Assembly: GCF_030253575.1 (NCBI RefSeq)
Contig: NC_080557.1
Location: forward strand, 13,244,001-13,308,000
DNA: 64,000 bases
DNA from: Rhododendron vialii
Lineage: Eukaryota > Streptophyta > Magnoliopsida > Ericales > Ericaceae
Direction of reading: 5' to 3'
Shown piece after piece: positions 49,098 to 63,416 of the stretch. The first letter of the stretch is position 1, and each line of letters begins with the position of its first letter. The notes below the pieces were generated by a model that ran no database searches, was not told the DNA's origin, and saw nothing but the letters and a program-made list of their open reading frames with translations. Made by a program: the position numbers and the translations under genes.

Positions 49098-49261
49098 CAA
49101 TGTTCAAAAAGTCGCTAGGCGTTAATCGGACGGTCAGCTACCTTCGAGCAATTAATTAGTGATTAATCGGTACATATTAATTAGTAATCGGCAATTAATC
49201 GTTAGTCGGACCTAATCACATAGACCCCGCCAGCGATTAATCGGCTATTATTAGAACACTA
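49098..49261 (-). mobile_element. hAT MITE with 8-bp target duplication, copy 2
   Basis: The same family as 31672-31866 in opposite orientation. The ends are CAATGTTCAAAAA and (reversed) TAGTGTTCTAATA. The flanks aagaagac (49090-49097) and aagaaaac (49262-49269) match at 7 of 8 positions. The inside carries attaatcg units, with a shortened middle. Confidence 0.75.
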
Positions 49262-49794
49262 AAGAAAACTCATGTTCCTTCGATCTCACCTACTTTCCCT
49301 TTCGTTTAAGGGCTTACATTACGATATTGCATATGACATCATTTTGTTTTTTGGTTGACAATTGCAACGCTCATATGAGATTACGTTCAATGTAGAATAA
49401 TTTTATTTTCGACTAGATCAAATCAAAATTACTTTGATTTTCACAAATTTGTATGCGGATTATATAAATACTAATTATATTATAAAAAAATTTAAAATTG
49501 GGGGTGGCTGGACTCCCCTCGGGCCCTTACACACCTTCGCCAATATTCTTCACCGTACATTCGTGTGGTACGAAAGAATTTGAAGCACCACCACGTGATG
49601 CCTAGGGGCATGGAATAAAATAATTATACTCAGAAAAATTTATCTATTCTTGGATCTTATCAATGTCGGAAGAGCATCAGTGGATTTCTTTTTGACTTTT
49701 GAGGCTGGCAACATAGTTTTATTTCCTTATTCAATATTCCCGTAGGATTCTTTTTCTTCCTAGTTTTGGGAAATTTTTTTCTGGAATTTTTTTT

Positions 49795-49866
49795 TGAGAA
49801 GAGGGTAGACAAGTGCACGTGACTTGGGGCAAGTGCACGTGGTAAGAGGGAAATGTTTAAGAACGA
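49795..49866 (-). repeat. Partial copy of the CDKF;1 core-promoter segment
   Basis: gacaagtgcacgtg...gcaagtgcacgtggtaag, then gggaaatgttta, resembles gacaggtgcacgtggcaaaa, then ggcaaatgttta at 48673-48705. Here the G-box unit itself is doubled (CACGTG near 49816 and 49834). Either an ancient local duplication or a captured promoter piece. Confidence 0.45.
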
Positions 49867-49869
49867 AAA

Positions 49870-51106
49870 TTCTTCACAGATCCATGTATTTGACCGTCTG
49901 ATGTGCGTGTGAGCTCTATGTTTACCATGTGGAATAGACATGCATCGAAAGATTTTCGCGCATGTTTGTGTCCGTAGCATTGCTTGTTTAAAAGACTCGT
50001 GCCCTTTAATGGTCAAAAAGAAATTAATATATTTTTGGAGTATCTAATTTTACGTCTTTTGATCTTGAGTGAACTATACTTAGCTTTTAGAGTACACTTT
50101 CGAATGTGTCCGTAGTATTGCTTGATGAACAAAAGTGGAGCACAATGAAAAAAAAAAAAGGTTCTCGCGCTCTCGTGTTTTATGATTTCCCTTCTTGTTT
50201 TCTTTTTTGTCTTGTGATGGGAGAATTTACATAGTATTACTCAAAATACAATCCCTCACGTGCCTCCGAAGTAGGACCAACTATGATCCTATTAGATAGT
50301 CCGATCAGTTCATTATGTAGTTCTCAATACTTCATTTGCGCAAAAAAAAAAAATCATTTCAATCGAACATTGCTATCCATGCGAGCAAACTATATTTTCA
50401 ATGGGATTAACGAATGATAGTACTCTGAAATCCAATTGATCCTTACAAATATCAAACTAACCCTTACCAAAATGAAGTGCGTGTTTACAAAAAATTCTAG
50501 GAGCATATTATGAGATTTTAGCTTTTAAAAAAGTTGATGGAGTGTTTATCAAATATTCTTATCAACAAATTTTGAAACTCTAGGGATTCCTAGAAAGCTG
50601 AAATGGGGTCTAAAATCTGATTCTAAATGAACTAGATTTAGGATGCTTTTCGAATCAGATTCCGAGCATTTTAAAGCTGATTTTCAGTTTTTGAAGTAAA
50701 CAATACAAGTAAAGCGTAATCATAATCTTCTTCTAGTAAAATTTGCAGCAGAATATGAAACGATCATAATCTAGAATTTGTAGATAGAACAATGGAAACA
50801 CACTCTAAATAATGAAAAAAAAAAAAGGTTAGGAGTTTTGTTTAAGTCTTCTCACTAGGAGACAAAAAAGGAGAGCGTGCACTCAATGAATAGTGTAGGG
50901 AGAAAGAAAAATGCTAGAACCACACCTAAGTGCACAACCATACTATACACATCTCGTGTGCGTGAAGCCCACACCCTTTTGAGTGTTTAAGTGTGGTTGT
51001 AAAATGATTGTATGCAGAATCTCCAGACACAAATAATGGTTTAGTTTTTGCACAGCCATCATTTTGGTTAACGCGGAAACTTAAAAACTACACTAAAAGC
51101 AAGGAG
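49870..51106. other. Intergenic DNA, nothing recognised
   Basis: AT-rich, with short A runs (50149, 50341, 50817) and no coherent exon, RNA gene or transposon terminus that I could identify. Confidence 0.5.
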
Positions 51107-51230
51107 CAATACTGCTAACACACCTTCAAAACACAAATCCAGACACAACCATATCCGGAACCGTTAGGTGCACATGAATTCACATCTATCGAACCATTCT
51201 TAACACAGATGTGTTCCAATTTTGGTTTTA
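51107..51230 (+). repeat. Interspersed repeat, copy 2 (relative at 30125-30250)
   Basis: Contains acaccttcaaaacacaaatc and atatccggaaccgttaggtg. Compare the copy at 30125-30250. It ends near gatgtgttccaatt. Confidence 0.4.
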
Positions 51231-52179
51231 AAGGTATGTCCCTATAGGCTTTCTGAAAAGCAAATGCAAGAAAACATCCCAAAACTTCACCCTGCATTTG
51301 TAAATTTCATTTTGAAGGCACATACCATTGCTTGTCCTCACGACACAGAATCAGATCATTATGGACTATTTTAAAGACAATATCAAATTATGAAAAGCCA
51401 CATAAATCTGGAGAGTGAGGATGTCCTGAAACTTCAAAGGCTAGAACTGTTGCATATAAAATCTGGAAAACGGCAATCCACAAAATAGCTTATATAATGA
51501 ATAGAGTTTGGTTGTTTCTGCGAACTTAGAGTGGATCGGATATTAAGAACACTAAGCAGGTGTTACTTCCATAAGCACTAGTCATAACACGATTCACAGG
51601 GCACTTTTAAGCATAAAATCACCATTTCTGCTAAATTGCTAATCATCAAACAACGTTGCAATATGTTAGATACACACATACTCGCATATGGCTAGGTGAA
51701 CCAAGCTTTGTCAAACATTCAGCACATTTGGACAGCAAAACTACATCCATTATGGCAGGCGACAACATCAGACAGCCCTACGCAACACAACCTCCACACA
51801 CCATGCCTCTGCTGTTAACAAGAAAGATACCACAAAAAGGAACATTTAAATCATAGACAATGACTTATACAAATCACATCATGTGACTAAATGTCATGAT
51901 GTGTTTCTTGAAAAATGTTCAGACCAAATAGGTATGTAATGTTGACAATTTTAAAATCTATGTCAAGTGATTTTTCCCTACTATTTCAGTATTTTGCAAA
52001 TAAGAAACCTCAACTAACAAGTGCATGGCATGATATTAGTTTGGATTATATCAATTATCACCAAATCCCAGATGGAAAGAGCTACATGATCATTAACTAC
52101 AGAAGCTTAAGACAAGAGAATGGTCTTTGGTTCACCCTACTACGGTACTTAGGTTTGTTTGGCGATTTTCTTTCTTAAT

Positions 52180-52375
52180 CTTACTGCATGTATTCTGTAT
52201 CTCCCATCACTATTTGCTATCAAATCCATATCCCTTATTCCACATACACCATACTACCACAAAGCATGCACACCAAGGCTCTTCATCATCACCATTTCTC
52301 TCTCTTTATAGAGAATGTCTGTCTGCAAAATAAGGCAATGCCATTCTCTCTTCTTCCTTCTACATTGTAGCATAG
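52180..52375 (+). repeat. Diverged repeat, copy 1 (relative at 56765-56955)
   Basis: Order of shared blocks: gtatct-cca-cacta/ccatttac, cccttattccacat, ctatc-accaagcac, catcaccatttct, then a taa-gcaat-c-attctc-tcttcctcc-acat-tgta block. The copies are strongly diverged and the family is unknown. The stretch 51231-52180 shows nothing recognisable. Confidence 0.4.
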
Positions 52376-52882
52376 GACTAGATCTATAAGATTTAGGCTC
52401 TGTGTAATTTCCGCTTCCAGTAGGAAGCCTAGAAAGTAGTCATTTAGAATGTGCCCCACCAAAATGACTACCTTCTAGCACATCAGCCAACCGATAAGAA
52501 TCTGAGTTAATAGGTAGCTGCATGGGCCTGTCCCAAATCACATGCGATCTTAGGAAAAAGACAGTAATGATGACGCTTGCCCATGGCTAAAGGGACGGTA
52601 AGGGGCCTTAGGGTGGTTAGCCCATTAGCCTATAAATACCAGAAGCTGAGACAGCACAAGGCTCGTAGAAAATACTGCTGAGAGAACACATTGTTTTAGA
52701 GTCTCGGAAAGGACTGTTTGGTCCGTTTGGTCCTTAGTTTGCCCTTGAGTAGAAACTACTTGACCGTTGGGTGGGCATTTCTTCCTGTCATCACCACTAG
52801 CCAGAGTATTGCTACCAGTATTTTATCTTGCAGAAAGCACACTGGGAATAAATCCCATCATCAAAGGAGGCATAAACACAGA

Positions 52883-53090
52883 CTCTACAACTTTGTATGG
52901 CATATGTAGTCACACATTGTCCGAAGGAAGAAGAATCGGTCAATCAAACCCATAGCTTTATTAAGAGTCAAAGGGATAACCTCGTTGTATATTGCACTCT
53001 ACAACTTTGTATGGCACATGTAGTCACACATTGTCCGAAGGAAGAAGAATCGGTCAATCAAACCCATAGCTTTATTGCACTCTAAGGCAA
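52883..53090 (+). repeat. 114-bp tandem duplication
   Basis: ctctacaactttgtatggca starts at 52883 and 52997, followed by gtagtcacacattgtccgaa and caatcaaacccatagcttta. A third, partial unit begins at about 53080. Almost no divergence. Confidence 0.93.
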
Positions 53091-53637
53091 TAATGACAAG
53101 GTGAAATGGGACTTAAGTACAGTAATGCGTGTTGGCTTTGTGTCAAGGCAGATTGAAAAGCCCGCTAAGTGGCAAAGAACTATTGATAGCTGAGGTAGTA
53201 GCCGGAAACCTAGGAGTGATTCGGCCATCAAGCTACTTTGTGAGGTAGGGGACCAGAATAGTGATTGCAGCAGTTGTTGTCTGCAGGGTATGCAACACCC
53301 CACAAGTAAGAAGTAGAAACCCTCTTTTGCTTTTGGATCCTTAAAGTGCTCGTTGAACGGTTCAAGTAGAAGTGAACAGGTAAGAAGTAGAAACCCTCCA
53401 TATCAATCCATCTCCATAGGAGACAATATGAGCGAAAGACAGGAATCTGTAAATCCAGCAAAAAAAAAAAACCTCAATCCGGGGGATATTCAAAAAGGGG
53501 AGCCGTGGGTTCTCCTTGTAAGAAAGGTCTTGGTTTGTTATGGCATTAGAGAAAACTTGGTATGGTTGTTGAGAAACCTTTGATGGATCCACTAAACAAA
53601 GGATGACATCTATTGAGGAAAGTTGGACCTATGAAAG

Positions 53638-54942
53638 GGGCTCGGATCCTATCCAGTGTCCTAAAAACCTGTTTAGTCCCGTTGTGGCCAAGATCCAGCC
53701 AACCCACCTTTTCCTAAATCAAGGGCTGGGATCATCCCAACCCATCTATTCTATAACTGAAAACTGAGCCCAAAAAACTCATCCCAACCCCATGCCGGCG
53801 ATTGACAATTACCGCTCAAAAAACTCATCCCAGCTTCTCCTAAATCAACTAACGAGCGAGAAATTTGGGTCCCCACCCTCTCTACTTGCCACTTTCAATC
53901 CCTCTCTACAAATACATAAAAATAGTCAAAATTTGGTGATAAACCTACAGACCCAAATGAAATTAGGGCTTTTTAAGCGAGGGAGAAATCTGGGTTCTCC
54001 TTCCTCTCTCTCTCAAGTTACGTCTGGATCTCTCTCTAGAAGTAGATACGAAAATGTATAAATCTCTCTCTAGCTGTTTGTGTTGTCAGAAGGGATGAGT
54101 GAACGTGAAACAAATTTTGAACAAGGATGTTTGGGGAAACAAGCTTATTAAAAAGCACGGAGAAAAAGAAAAGGGGGGAGAGAGAGAGAGAAGGGAGGAG
54201 GAGATGGACGAGGTGTTTGGTCCAGTTTGTGGCCAAGATTCAGCCAATCCAACTCCTAAATCAAGGGCTGGGATCATCCCACCCACCACCTCTCGTTCAT
54301 CTCCTCCTCATTTCTCTCTCCTTTTCTTTTTCTCTATGTTTTTTAATAAACTTGATTGATTCCCCAAACATACTTGTTCTGATTTTGTTTCATGGACATC
54401 GGCGACTGAAGAGAGGGGCTCGCATTATTCACTCAATCCTTCCGACAACACAGACGCTAGAGACGCTAGAGAGAGAGGGATTTATAAATTTTCGTATCTA
54501 CTTCTGGAGAGAGATCCAGACGAAGACGTAACTCAAGAAAGAAAGAGAGAGGGAGAAGAACCCAGATTTTTCCCTCGCTTAAAAAGCCCTAATTTCATTT
54601 GGGGCCGTAGATTTATTGCCAAATTTTGCATATTCTTGTGTTTTTGTAGGGAGGGATTGAAAGGGGCAAGTAGAGAGAGCGTGGGAGTGGGGACCCAAAT
54701 TTCTCTCATTAGTTGTTTTAGGAGAAGGTGGTTTGGGATGAATTTTATGGGCGGTAATTATCAATCGCTGGCAGTAATTTTCCGGCATGGGGTTGGGATG
54801 AGTTTTTCGAGCTTAGTTTTCAATTATAGCATAAATGGGTTGGATGATCCCAGCCCTTGATTTAGGAAAAGGTAGGTCAGCTGAATCTTGGCCACAAACT
54901 GGACTAAATAGGTTTTTAGGGCACTGGACAAGATCCGAGCCC
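53638..54942. mobile_element. 1.3-kb fold-back element (near-complete palindrome)
   Basis: The left arm 53638-54222 and the right arm 54291-54942 are inverted copies through their whole length: gggctcggatcc, tagtccagtttgtggccaag, aaatcaagggctgggatc, aaatttgggtccccac, aaattagggctttttaagcg, agaagtagatacgaaaat. The 68-bp centre (54223-54290) is itself a further copy of the terminus (gtggccaagattcagcc to gggctgggatcatccc). The numerous open frames inside are by-products. No target duplication was recognised, so the superfamily is open. Confidence 0.8.
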
Positions 54943-55290
54943 AAACTTTTGAGGCTTCCTGCTACTAGCTCAATTATCTCGATTTCTTTGTCACTTAGCA
55001 CGCATTTTGATCTACTCATAACACGAAACAAGTGTGGGACACTATGCTCAAGCGCAATGTCATGTCATTTCACCAAGTCCTCATCACTTTCAGAGCGACC
55101 ATAGACGGTTGGAATAGCCATCATATAAATTCTAATTGTCCCAAAAATTGCAATTGTCTTTGCTTCCTCTCAGAAAGAAGTTTAAATTTCTTTATTCATA
55201 ATTTGCCCTCCCAACAACCCTGAATACTCCATCATTTTAATTTGGCCCTGATCTTGCTCTACTATCCCGGTTTATGTTAGTCTTCCGCCC

Positions 55291-56409
55291 TGATAGGTGC
55301 TGGAAAGCACCTGTTTATACCCATTAATTTAAGCTTTGTCGGTCCTATTTAGTGTTATTTGACGAGATTTAATTGGTTTGTGGTGTTCCAAGGCTTATGG
55401 AGCATTCGATAAGTATTTGGAGTAAGAATCAAGAGTTAAGAATGTTCCGGTGGAGTTCACGGCGAAAAGAAAGAAACAGCAAAAATTGGTCTCGCTGGTC
55501 CGGACCAAGGAATGGCTGGTCCGGACGACCATGGCTGGGCAAGATTCTGGACATTCTGTTTTTCTAGTCCTGGTCCGGACCAGCGGGCTATCCGCAGGAT
55601 TTTTATTTCACGTTTCTAAGTGTAATTTTTGGGCCATTATTTGGGGTTCCAAACTTTGTTTAGCACGTTAGAAAAAAGAGGCAAGAGCGAATCGAAATGA
55701 GAACTTCATGTGTTCTTCAATTTCAAACGGATCTTTCTTCTCCATGGCCGGCTAAACCCCTAGTCTAGGGGGAGGATGAAGCCTCACACCAAGTAATCTT
55801 GTTCTTTTGCATAGATTAGGGTTTTTATTCGAATTAGATTATGTGTTCAAGAACTCCTTTTATGATATCAGTGGAATGGTTTTTAATTCTTTTATCGGTT
55901 GAGTATTTGCTTCCTAGGTTTTCAAATACCGTTCACATAATGGTTTTCATTGTTCGCAATCCGGGTGATGAGATGGGTTATGCTTGTGAGACGGACGGCA
56001 GCTAGACCGCGCTAGTGAGACGGTTCGTGCCGTGGGATAGCCCATGCCGGTTGGCAGATTGTAGAAATTTACTTGGCCACTATCGATAGGGATTGCAAGC
56101 CCTAGCGATTAGTAATTTACGATTCGAGTGTTAACCAGTCTATGCGATACACGGTTATGCGGTTGGGGTGGATTCTAAACCCTAGACTCTTCTCCATCAA
56201 TTTTCAACAGTTTAATTAATTGCTTTAATTAGTTTACTCAAAACAATCCAATTTTTTCCTTTTGAAGTGATCTAGAAATTAATTGAATTTAGAGTAACTT
56301 AGCCATACTGTCCCTGAGGATCGATACTTGGACTTAGCCACTATTCTACAAAGTAGTAGTTAATTCCTAGTTTTTATAAATTTATTTTTGACACGGAACG
56401 ACGTGGTCA
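55291..56409 (+). mobile_element. Solo LTR, about 1.12 kb (same family as 18047-19077)
   Basis: Starts TGATAGGTGCTGGAAAGCAC and ends GACACGGAACGACGTGGTCA. Contains four ggtccggac motifs near 55497-55581 and the gtccctgaggatcgatactt block at 56310. The flanking 5-mers cgccc (55286-55290) and tgcct (56410-56414) agree at 3 of 5 positions and differ only by C-to-T changes. No internal retroelement region adjoins it. Confidence 0.6.
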
Positions 56410-57360
56410 TGCCTCAAGATCTAAAGTTCTAACCATAACTATTTAAACTGACTCCTCTTTCGGATTTTGCGTCATAGCTCATTTGACACGCATGCACTTT
56501 CTCATCCCATATTGTGTGGTTCTTATGAATATGCCCCAGGATATAGAGGTCCGACCATGATAATTGAAATGGGATCGCCCAATCCAAGTTTTGCCCCGAA
56601 TCTCAATCGGCACTAATGCGCTCTCTCATACCGACTTCTATGGGTCATCCACCTAGGGATTTAAAGCTTCACCGACTCAGCAAATCCACGGTTGCAGTTC
56701 TTAAGTTCTTCATTGCAAACTCAATTTGGTCTCTCAACCATTTTGTGTTTGAGAGGATGTCAATACATGTATCTTGTGTCTCCAACCACCATTTACCATC
56801 ATATTGATGATGTCCCTTATTCTACATTCACTATCCTGTCACCAAGCACACACACCATCACCATTTCTTCAATTTTACAATTTGTAGATATTTTTAAAGT
56901 TATCTAATCGAATAATGCAATACAATTCTCTTGTCTTCCTCCAACATTTGTAACACTTAAGTCACTAAGATCATTACATATGACACCAAAACACTGGCAT
57001 AAAGGACATCATATTTGATATTTGGCCGTCAATCAGATTTCATGTCAACATACTCCTCTCACAAAGATAGAATTCACAAGTAGAGGTAAGTTCAGTGGGC
57101 ATAAGTAAGCCTTTTAATTTTCGAGACCAAGTGCTCATCAACTTGGCTTCCCCAAAGGAAGAACGATTGAAACATAACCATCTGATGACAGATGCTGCTT
57201 TAGTCCTACTCATTCGGTCTCGTATTTTAGTCACCAGCATCTTAAGTGAGAGATGGGTTTTTGAAGTTATCACTCTCCAGGGCACTAGAAGAGTTTAACT
57301 AAGCTTATCCCATATGTAAGTTACCACCACTAACTCTAGTTCAAAAGTAAGGTAAATTAC
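56410..57360. other. Spacer downstream of the ROP gene; should hold its last exon
   Basis: Contains the second copy of a diverged repeat (56765-56955). Type-II ROP genes usually have one more short 3' exon encoding a Cys-containing tail. I searched this spacer by eye on the minus strand for such a tail and did not find one. Confidence 0.4.

Positions 57361-59580
<2,220 letters not shown>

Positions 59581-59664
<84 letters not shown>
59581..59664. repeat. (CT)42 array directly upstream of the ROP start codon
   Basis: 84 bp of pure repeat. In the gene direction it reads (GA)n and is separated from the ATG by one base, giving an A at position -3. A GAGA-type tract in a 5' leader can bind BPC factors (family knowledge). 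No binding is shown here. Confidence 0.97.
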
Positions 59665-59669
<5 letters not shown>

Positions 59670-60066
59670 TTTAGCTTGAACAGTTAGGTTCTTCAGCTAC
59701 AAAACTCTCCAAAGTTTACAACTTTTTGAGTGGAAGTGAGAAAGGGGCTTCAAGAAAAAGTCTTGAAGGAAAAGATGGGAGGAAGACGAGGAAGAGGCAG
59801 AATCTCTGGAAATGTTTAAAGAGACAATAAGAAAGAGCTGATGTATACTACGGAGTAGTTGCTAGTTTCAAGAAAGGAAAACGTTAAGAAGAAAATGGTG
59901 CACTAGCGAGTGAGAGAGAAAGTCAAAAAGGTCTCACAGTGTCACTTCGCTTTTCCCCTCTCAAGGTTTTTGAAATGCACAAATCCAGAAGTGGGTCCCT
60001 ATAAACCCCTTATCTAACGGCACCTAGACTCTCTCTGCCATAGCTGGGGTCCATCTGTATTCTCGG

Positions 60067-61253
60067 TTTGCAAATGGGCAAATTTCACTGACCTCCCCTG
60101 AGGTTTCTGACACGAACAGAAACCTCCCCTGAGGTTTCTGAAATGACACTGTCCTCTCCTCTTTTACCCGACAATACCAAGGGACCCCCCCGCCGTTACC
60201 TTTCCGTTAGAAAATGGATGGAAAAGGTGATGTTGTACTATACTTTTTACAATACCTATACTACTCTTATCAGACTCTTTACCCCTCTCATTTATAAAAT
60301 ATAAAATACAAACATTTCTACACTTTGTGCTCATTTCACTTTGAGATTTTGTCCTTATTTAAAAGGATTCCTATTTGTTAATTTTCTGTCAAACTCTTGT
60401 GAATTATTGGTTCGTCTTGATAAGAGGAATTGAAAAAAGTAAAAAATTAAGACTTTTATCAAATATTTTGAGAAATTCAATATTTTGGGTAAAAGTAATC
60501 AATTTATACTCTTTTGATTCCTCTCGTTGAGACAAACCAATAATCCAAAAAAATTTAACGCAAAACTAGCAAATACGAAAAAAATTCAAATATGAACAAA
60601 AACCAAAAAGCCTAAAAAAAACCCCAAAAACAAGCCCGCAAGAAAAAAAAATTTGTGGGTTTGTTTGTGGAATTTTTAGACTTTTTAGTTTTTGTTCATA
60701 TTCAATTTTTTCATACAGGCTTGTTTGTGGGATTTTTAGGCTTTTTGATTTTTGTTTATATTTGAATTTTTTTCGTATTTGCTAGTTTTGCGTTAAATTT
60801 TTATAGATTATTGGTTTGTCTCAACGAGAGGAATCAAAAGAGTATAAATTTATTACTTTTACCCAAAATATTGAATTTCTCAAAATATTTGGTAAAAGTC
60901 TTAATTTTTTACTTTTTTCAATTCCTCTTATCAAGACGAACCAATAATTCACAAGAGTTTGACAGAAAATTAACAAATACGAATCCTTTTAAATAAGGAC
61001 AAAATCTCAAAGTGAAATGAGCACAAAGTGTAGAAATGTTTGTATTTTATATTTTATAAATGAGAAGGGTAAAGAGTCTGATGAGAGTAGTATAGGTATT
61101 GTAAAAAGTATAGTACAACATCACCTTTTCCATCCATTTTCTAACGGAAAGGTAACGGCAGGGGGGTCCCTTGGTATTGTCGGGTAAAGAAGGGGAGGGC
61201 AGTGTCATTTCAGAAACCTCAGGGGAGGTCAGTGAAATTTGCCCTTTGCAAAT
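60067..61253. mobile_element. Mutator-type fold-back MITE, 1169 bp, perfect 9-bp target duplication
   Basis: The element spans 60076-61244 and is flanked by TTTGCAAAT on both sides (60067-60075, 61245-61253). The ends GGGCAAATTTCACTGACC and their exact inverse match a terminus I recall from plant MULE-type elements. The two arms pair almost to the centre (about 60655), with about 90% or better agreement by eye. The left arm carries an extra tandem copy of acctcccctgaggtttctga. There is no transposase frame. Confidence 0.93.
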
Positions 61254-62149
61254 TCATTGGTACATTTAGGTAGTTTCTCTTTAAAAAGTTTAACTTTTTT
61301 TGTTTTCTCCATAATTTTTTTTAAGTTAGTAGTAGTATTAATTTTGCCTCAAATATATGTTTGGATTGGGTTTTGAAATTTTTTTTGAAAAATAGTAGGA
61401 GTAATAAGTGGAGAGAGATAGAGAGAGAAATATTGAAAGTTGGGAGAATTTTTTAAAAAATTCTTTTTGAAAAGTGAAACGAACATTCGTGGACATGAGA
61501 ATTTTTTTGACTTTTTATGCTTTTTCTTGAATACTTCTTAAAAATTTGAATGAAAGTCGTATTTTTTTACTTATCTGATTCCTCTAATTGATAAATAAAA
61601 AATTGTGACTTTTACCCGAATATTTTTGAAATTATTCAAGAAAAAATCTAAAAAATTGATCTTTTGGGCTTGTTCTTGAATAGTTTTAAAACAATTGGGT
61701 TAAAGTCATACTAATTTTTTATTTTTTTAATTCATTCTATCGAGACAAATTAACAATTCACAAAAACCTTTGTCAAAGTTCCGTCTTGTCAACTTTTAAT
61801 GGCATAAAGAGTGAATCCCATGTAAGAGCTTCAACAGAAAATGCCAAACTCCAACCATGCCAACTGGGTAAAAAACAGAAACAAACCAAAAGAGAGAAAA
61901 ACAAAAAACACAAATAAAAGAAGTTGTTTGAAACCTATAAACTTTATACTATTATCGGGAACAAGCTTTTTTTCTTTTTTTCCCAAGAAAAATCCACAAA
62001 AAATAGCCATTGAAGTTAAGTACGTAACGTTTTCAATGTTGATGAGGGAAGGATAAATTCACACCTTTTTAATTTTTCCAATATTGTATACATCGGCAAC
62101 GGAGTGTTAGTAGTAGATTAGTCCACTAGAGATTTCAGAGGCTATCTAT
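61254..62149. repeat. AT-rich spacer with degenerate copies of the hairpin module
   Basis: tctgattcctctaattgata (61578) and ttcattctatcgagacaaat (61733) are weak relatives of the module in the adjoining Mutator fold-back, with tttttacttt-like neighbours. Otherwise nothing is recognised. Confidence 0.35.
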
Positions 62150-62245
62150 AATCTTGAATTCTAAACGCCCATGACGGGACTCGAATCATGGTCTCCTACA
62201 TGCGGAGGACAAGAGTTACCAACTGGGACAAAAGCCCATTGGTGA
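62150..62245 (-). mobile_element. tRNA-like SINE head
   Basis: On the minus strand a box-A-like gtcccagttggtaac and a box-B-like gattcgagtcccgtc stand about 40 bp apart. The ends do not pair into an acceptor stem, so this is more likely a SINE head than a functional tRNA gene. Confidence 0.4.
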
Positions 62246-62825
62246 CAAATTCACTCTGCACAAGTTGCTTTCAGAGAGAGATTTACTCGAATGAAATGTC
62301 ATAATCAATTTCTCCTTTGCCTAATTTTTTACTACAACCAAAAAGTCACTTTCTAGTCCAAGTCATCTTCTGAGATGTAAAAGAAACAACATTTATCTGG
62401 TCCCGAGAGTAATGTATACTCAGTAGAATTGTGTCACTTAGGGTTCCATTTTGCGTTAAACTACTAGTAATACGCAGAGAGTGCTAGGTGCACAACCATC
62501 TGAACACAACTCCTTACAAGTGCATCGCATAAATTCTGTAGTAGCTGAAAATCTGCAGAAATAGGGGTATAGCAATATTTAGGCACAAAGGACTTGGCTC
62601 CATTTCCGGGTGATTGAATCAACCGAGAGTGTGAGCCGATAGGGAAAATAGGTACACAATCTATGAGGCAAACATCACAGTGATGTGATGTAGTTCAAAT
62701 GATCCATTCTAGCATTTTCTAGCAATAGTCAAAGTGCTGAGAACATAGAATGTAAATGGGCTATGAAACATAGACTAGAACTTAGAATTCTACTTGTTAC
62801 GATAACAGAAAGTGCAAATAAGTGC

Positions 62826-62962
62826 AAGGATCAAGAATTAAATCCCAAAAGTGATCAAGAATCAACGCATCAGCAATGCAAGGCCCTAACTAACTGGGAG
62901 GGCCTTTTGCTTGCTTATGTGATAATTCTTGATCACTTTCTGTAGTTTAATTCTTGGTTTCT
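62826..62962 (+). repeat. Extended imperfect hairpin, miRNA-precursor-like
   Basis: The arm aaaagtgatcaagaatcaac, continuing through cagcaatgcaaggccct, pairs with agggccttttgcttgctt, continuing through aattcttgatcactttc, around a loop of about 13 nt. An outer stem (atcaagaattaaat / gtttaattcttgg) extends it to about 137 nt. It may be a small inverted-repeat transposon remnant or a MIRNA-like locus. No known mature miRNA was recognised. Confidence 0.4.
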
Positions 62963-63416
62963 GAACTCATTCTTCGTTTTGTGGCCACAATATACAAATC
63001 TTCCATTCACTTTAAAAGACACACACGACAAAGAATTACCAACTTTTACTAATACGTGAGCGAAGCAGCTACAATTTCAACAATTTCCTTACATTTTACA
63101 GGTGATGAGGTACCGAGGCACCTAACACCATCTTATTGTACAACATATACAAAAAAGTGGCATACTCAACATCGGTGTAAATGAAAACTCCGAGATAAAC
63201 CACAATATTTGCAGCAATTATTCATCTCTTGATGATCGTTGCAAACAAAATTGTCCCATACAATATCTTCCTAGACCACGAGGCAAAATGGGAAAAAATA
63301 TCACATGTCAACACATCCTGTAACAATGACGAGAACTTCTATTTACCTTTTCCCACAAACAAATCGTGAGTAATTACAATCTTCAGTGATCAGTTGGCAT
63401 CAGAAAAGCGATCGAT

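Noticed and set aside
53792..54860. Multiple 65-134-aa frames on both strands
   Set aside because: Mirror-image frames caused by the large palindrome.
62160..62240. Functional tRNA gene
   Set aside because: Box A and box B are present but the acceptor arms do not pair and the anticodon arm is poor. Annotated as a SINE head instead.
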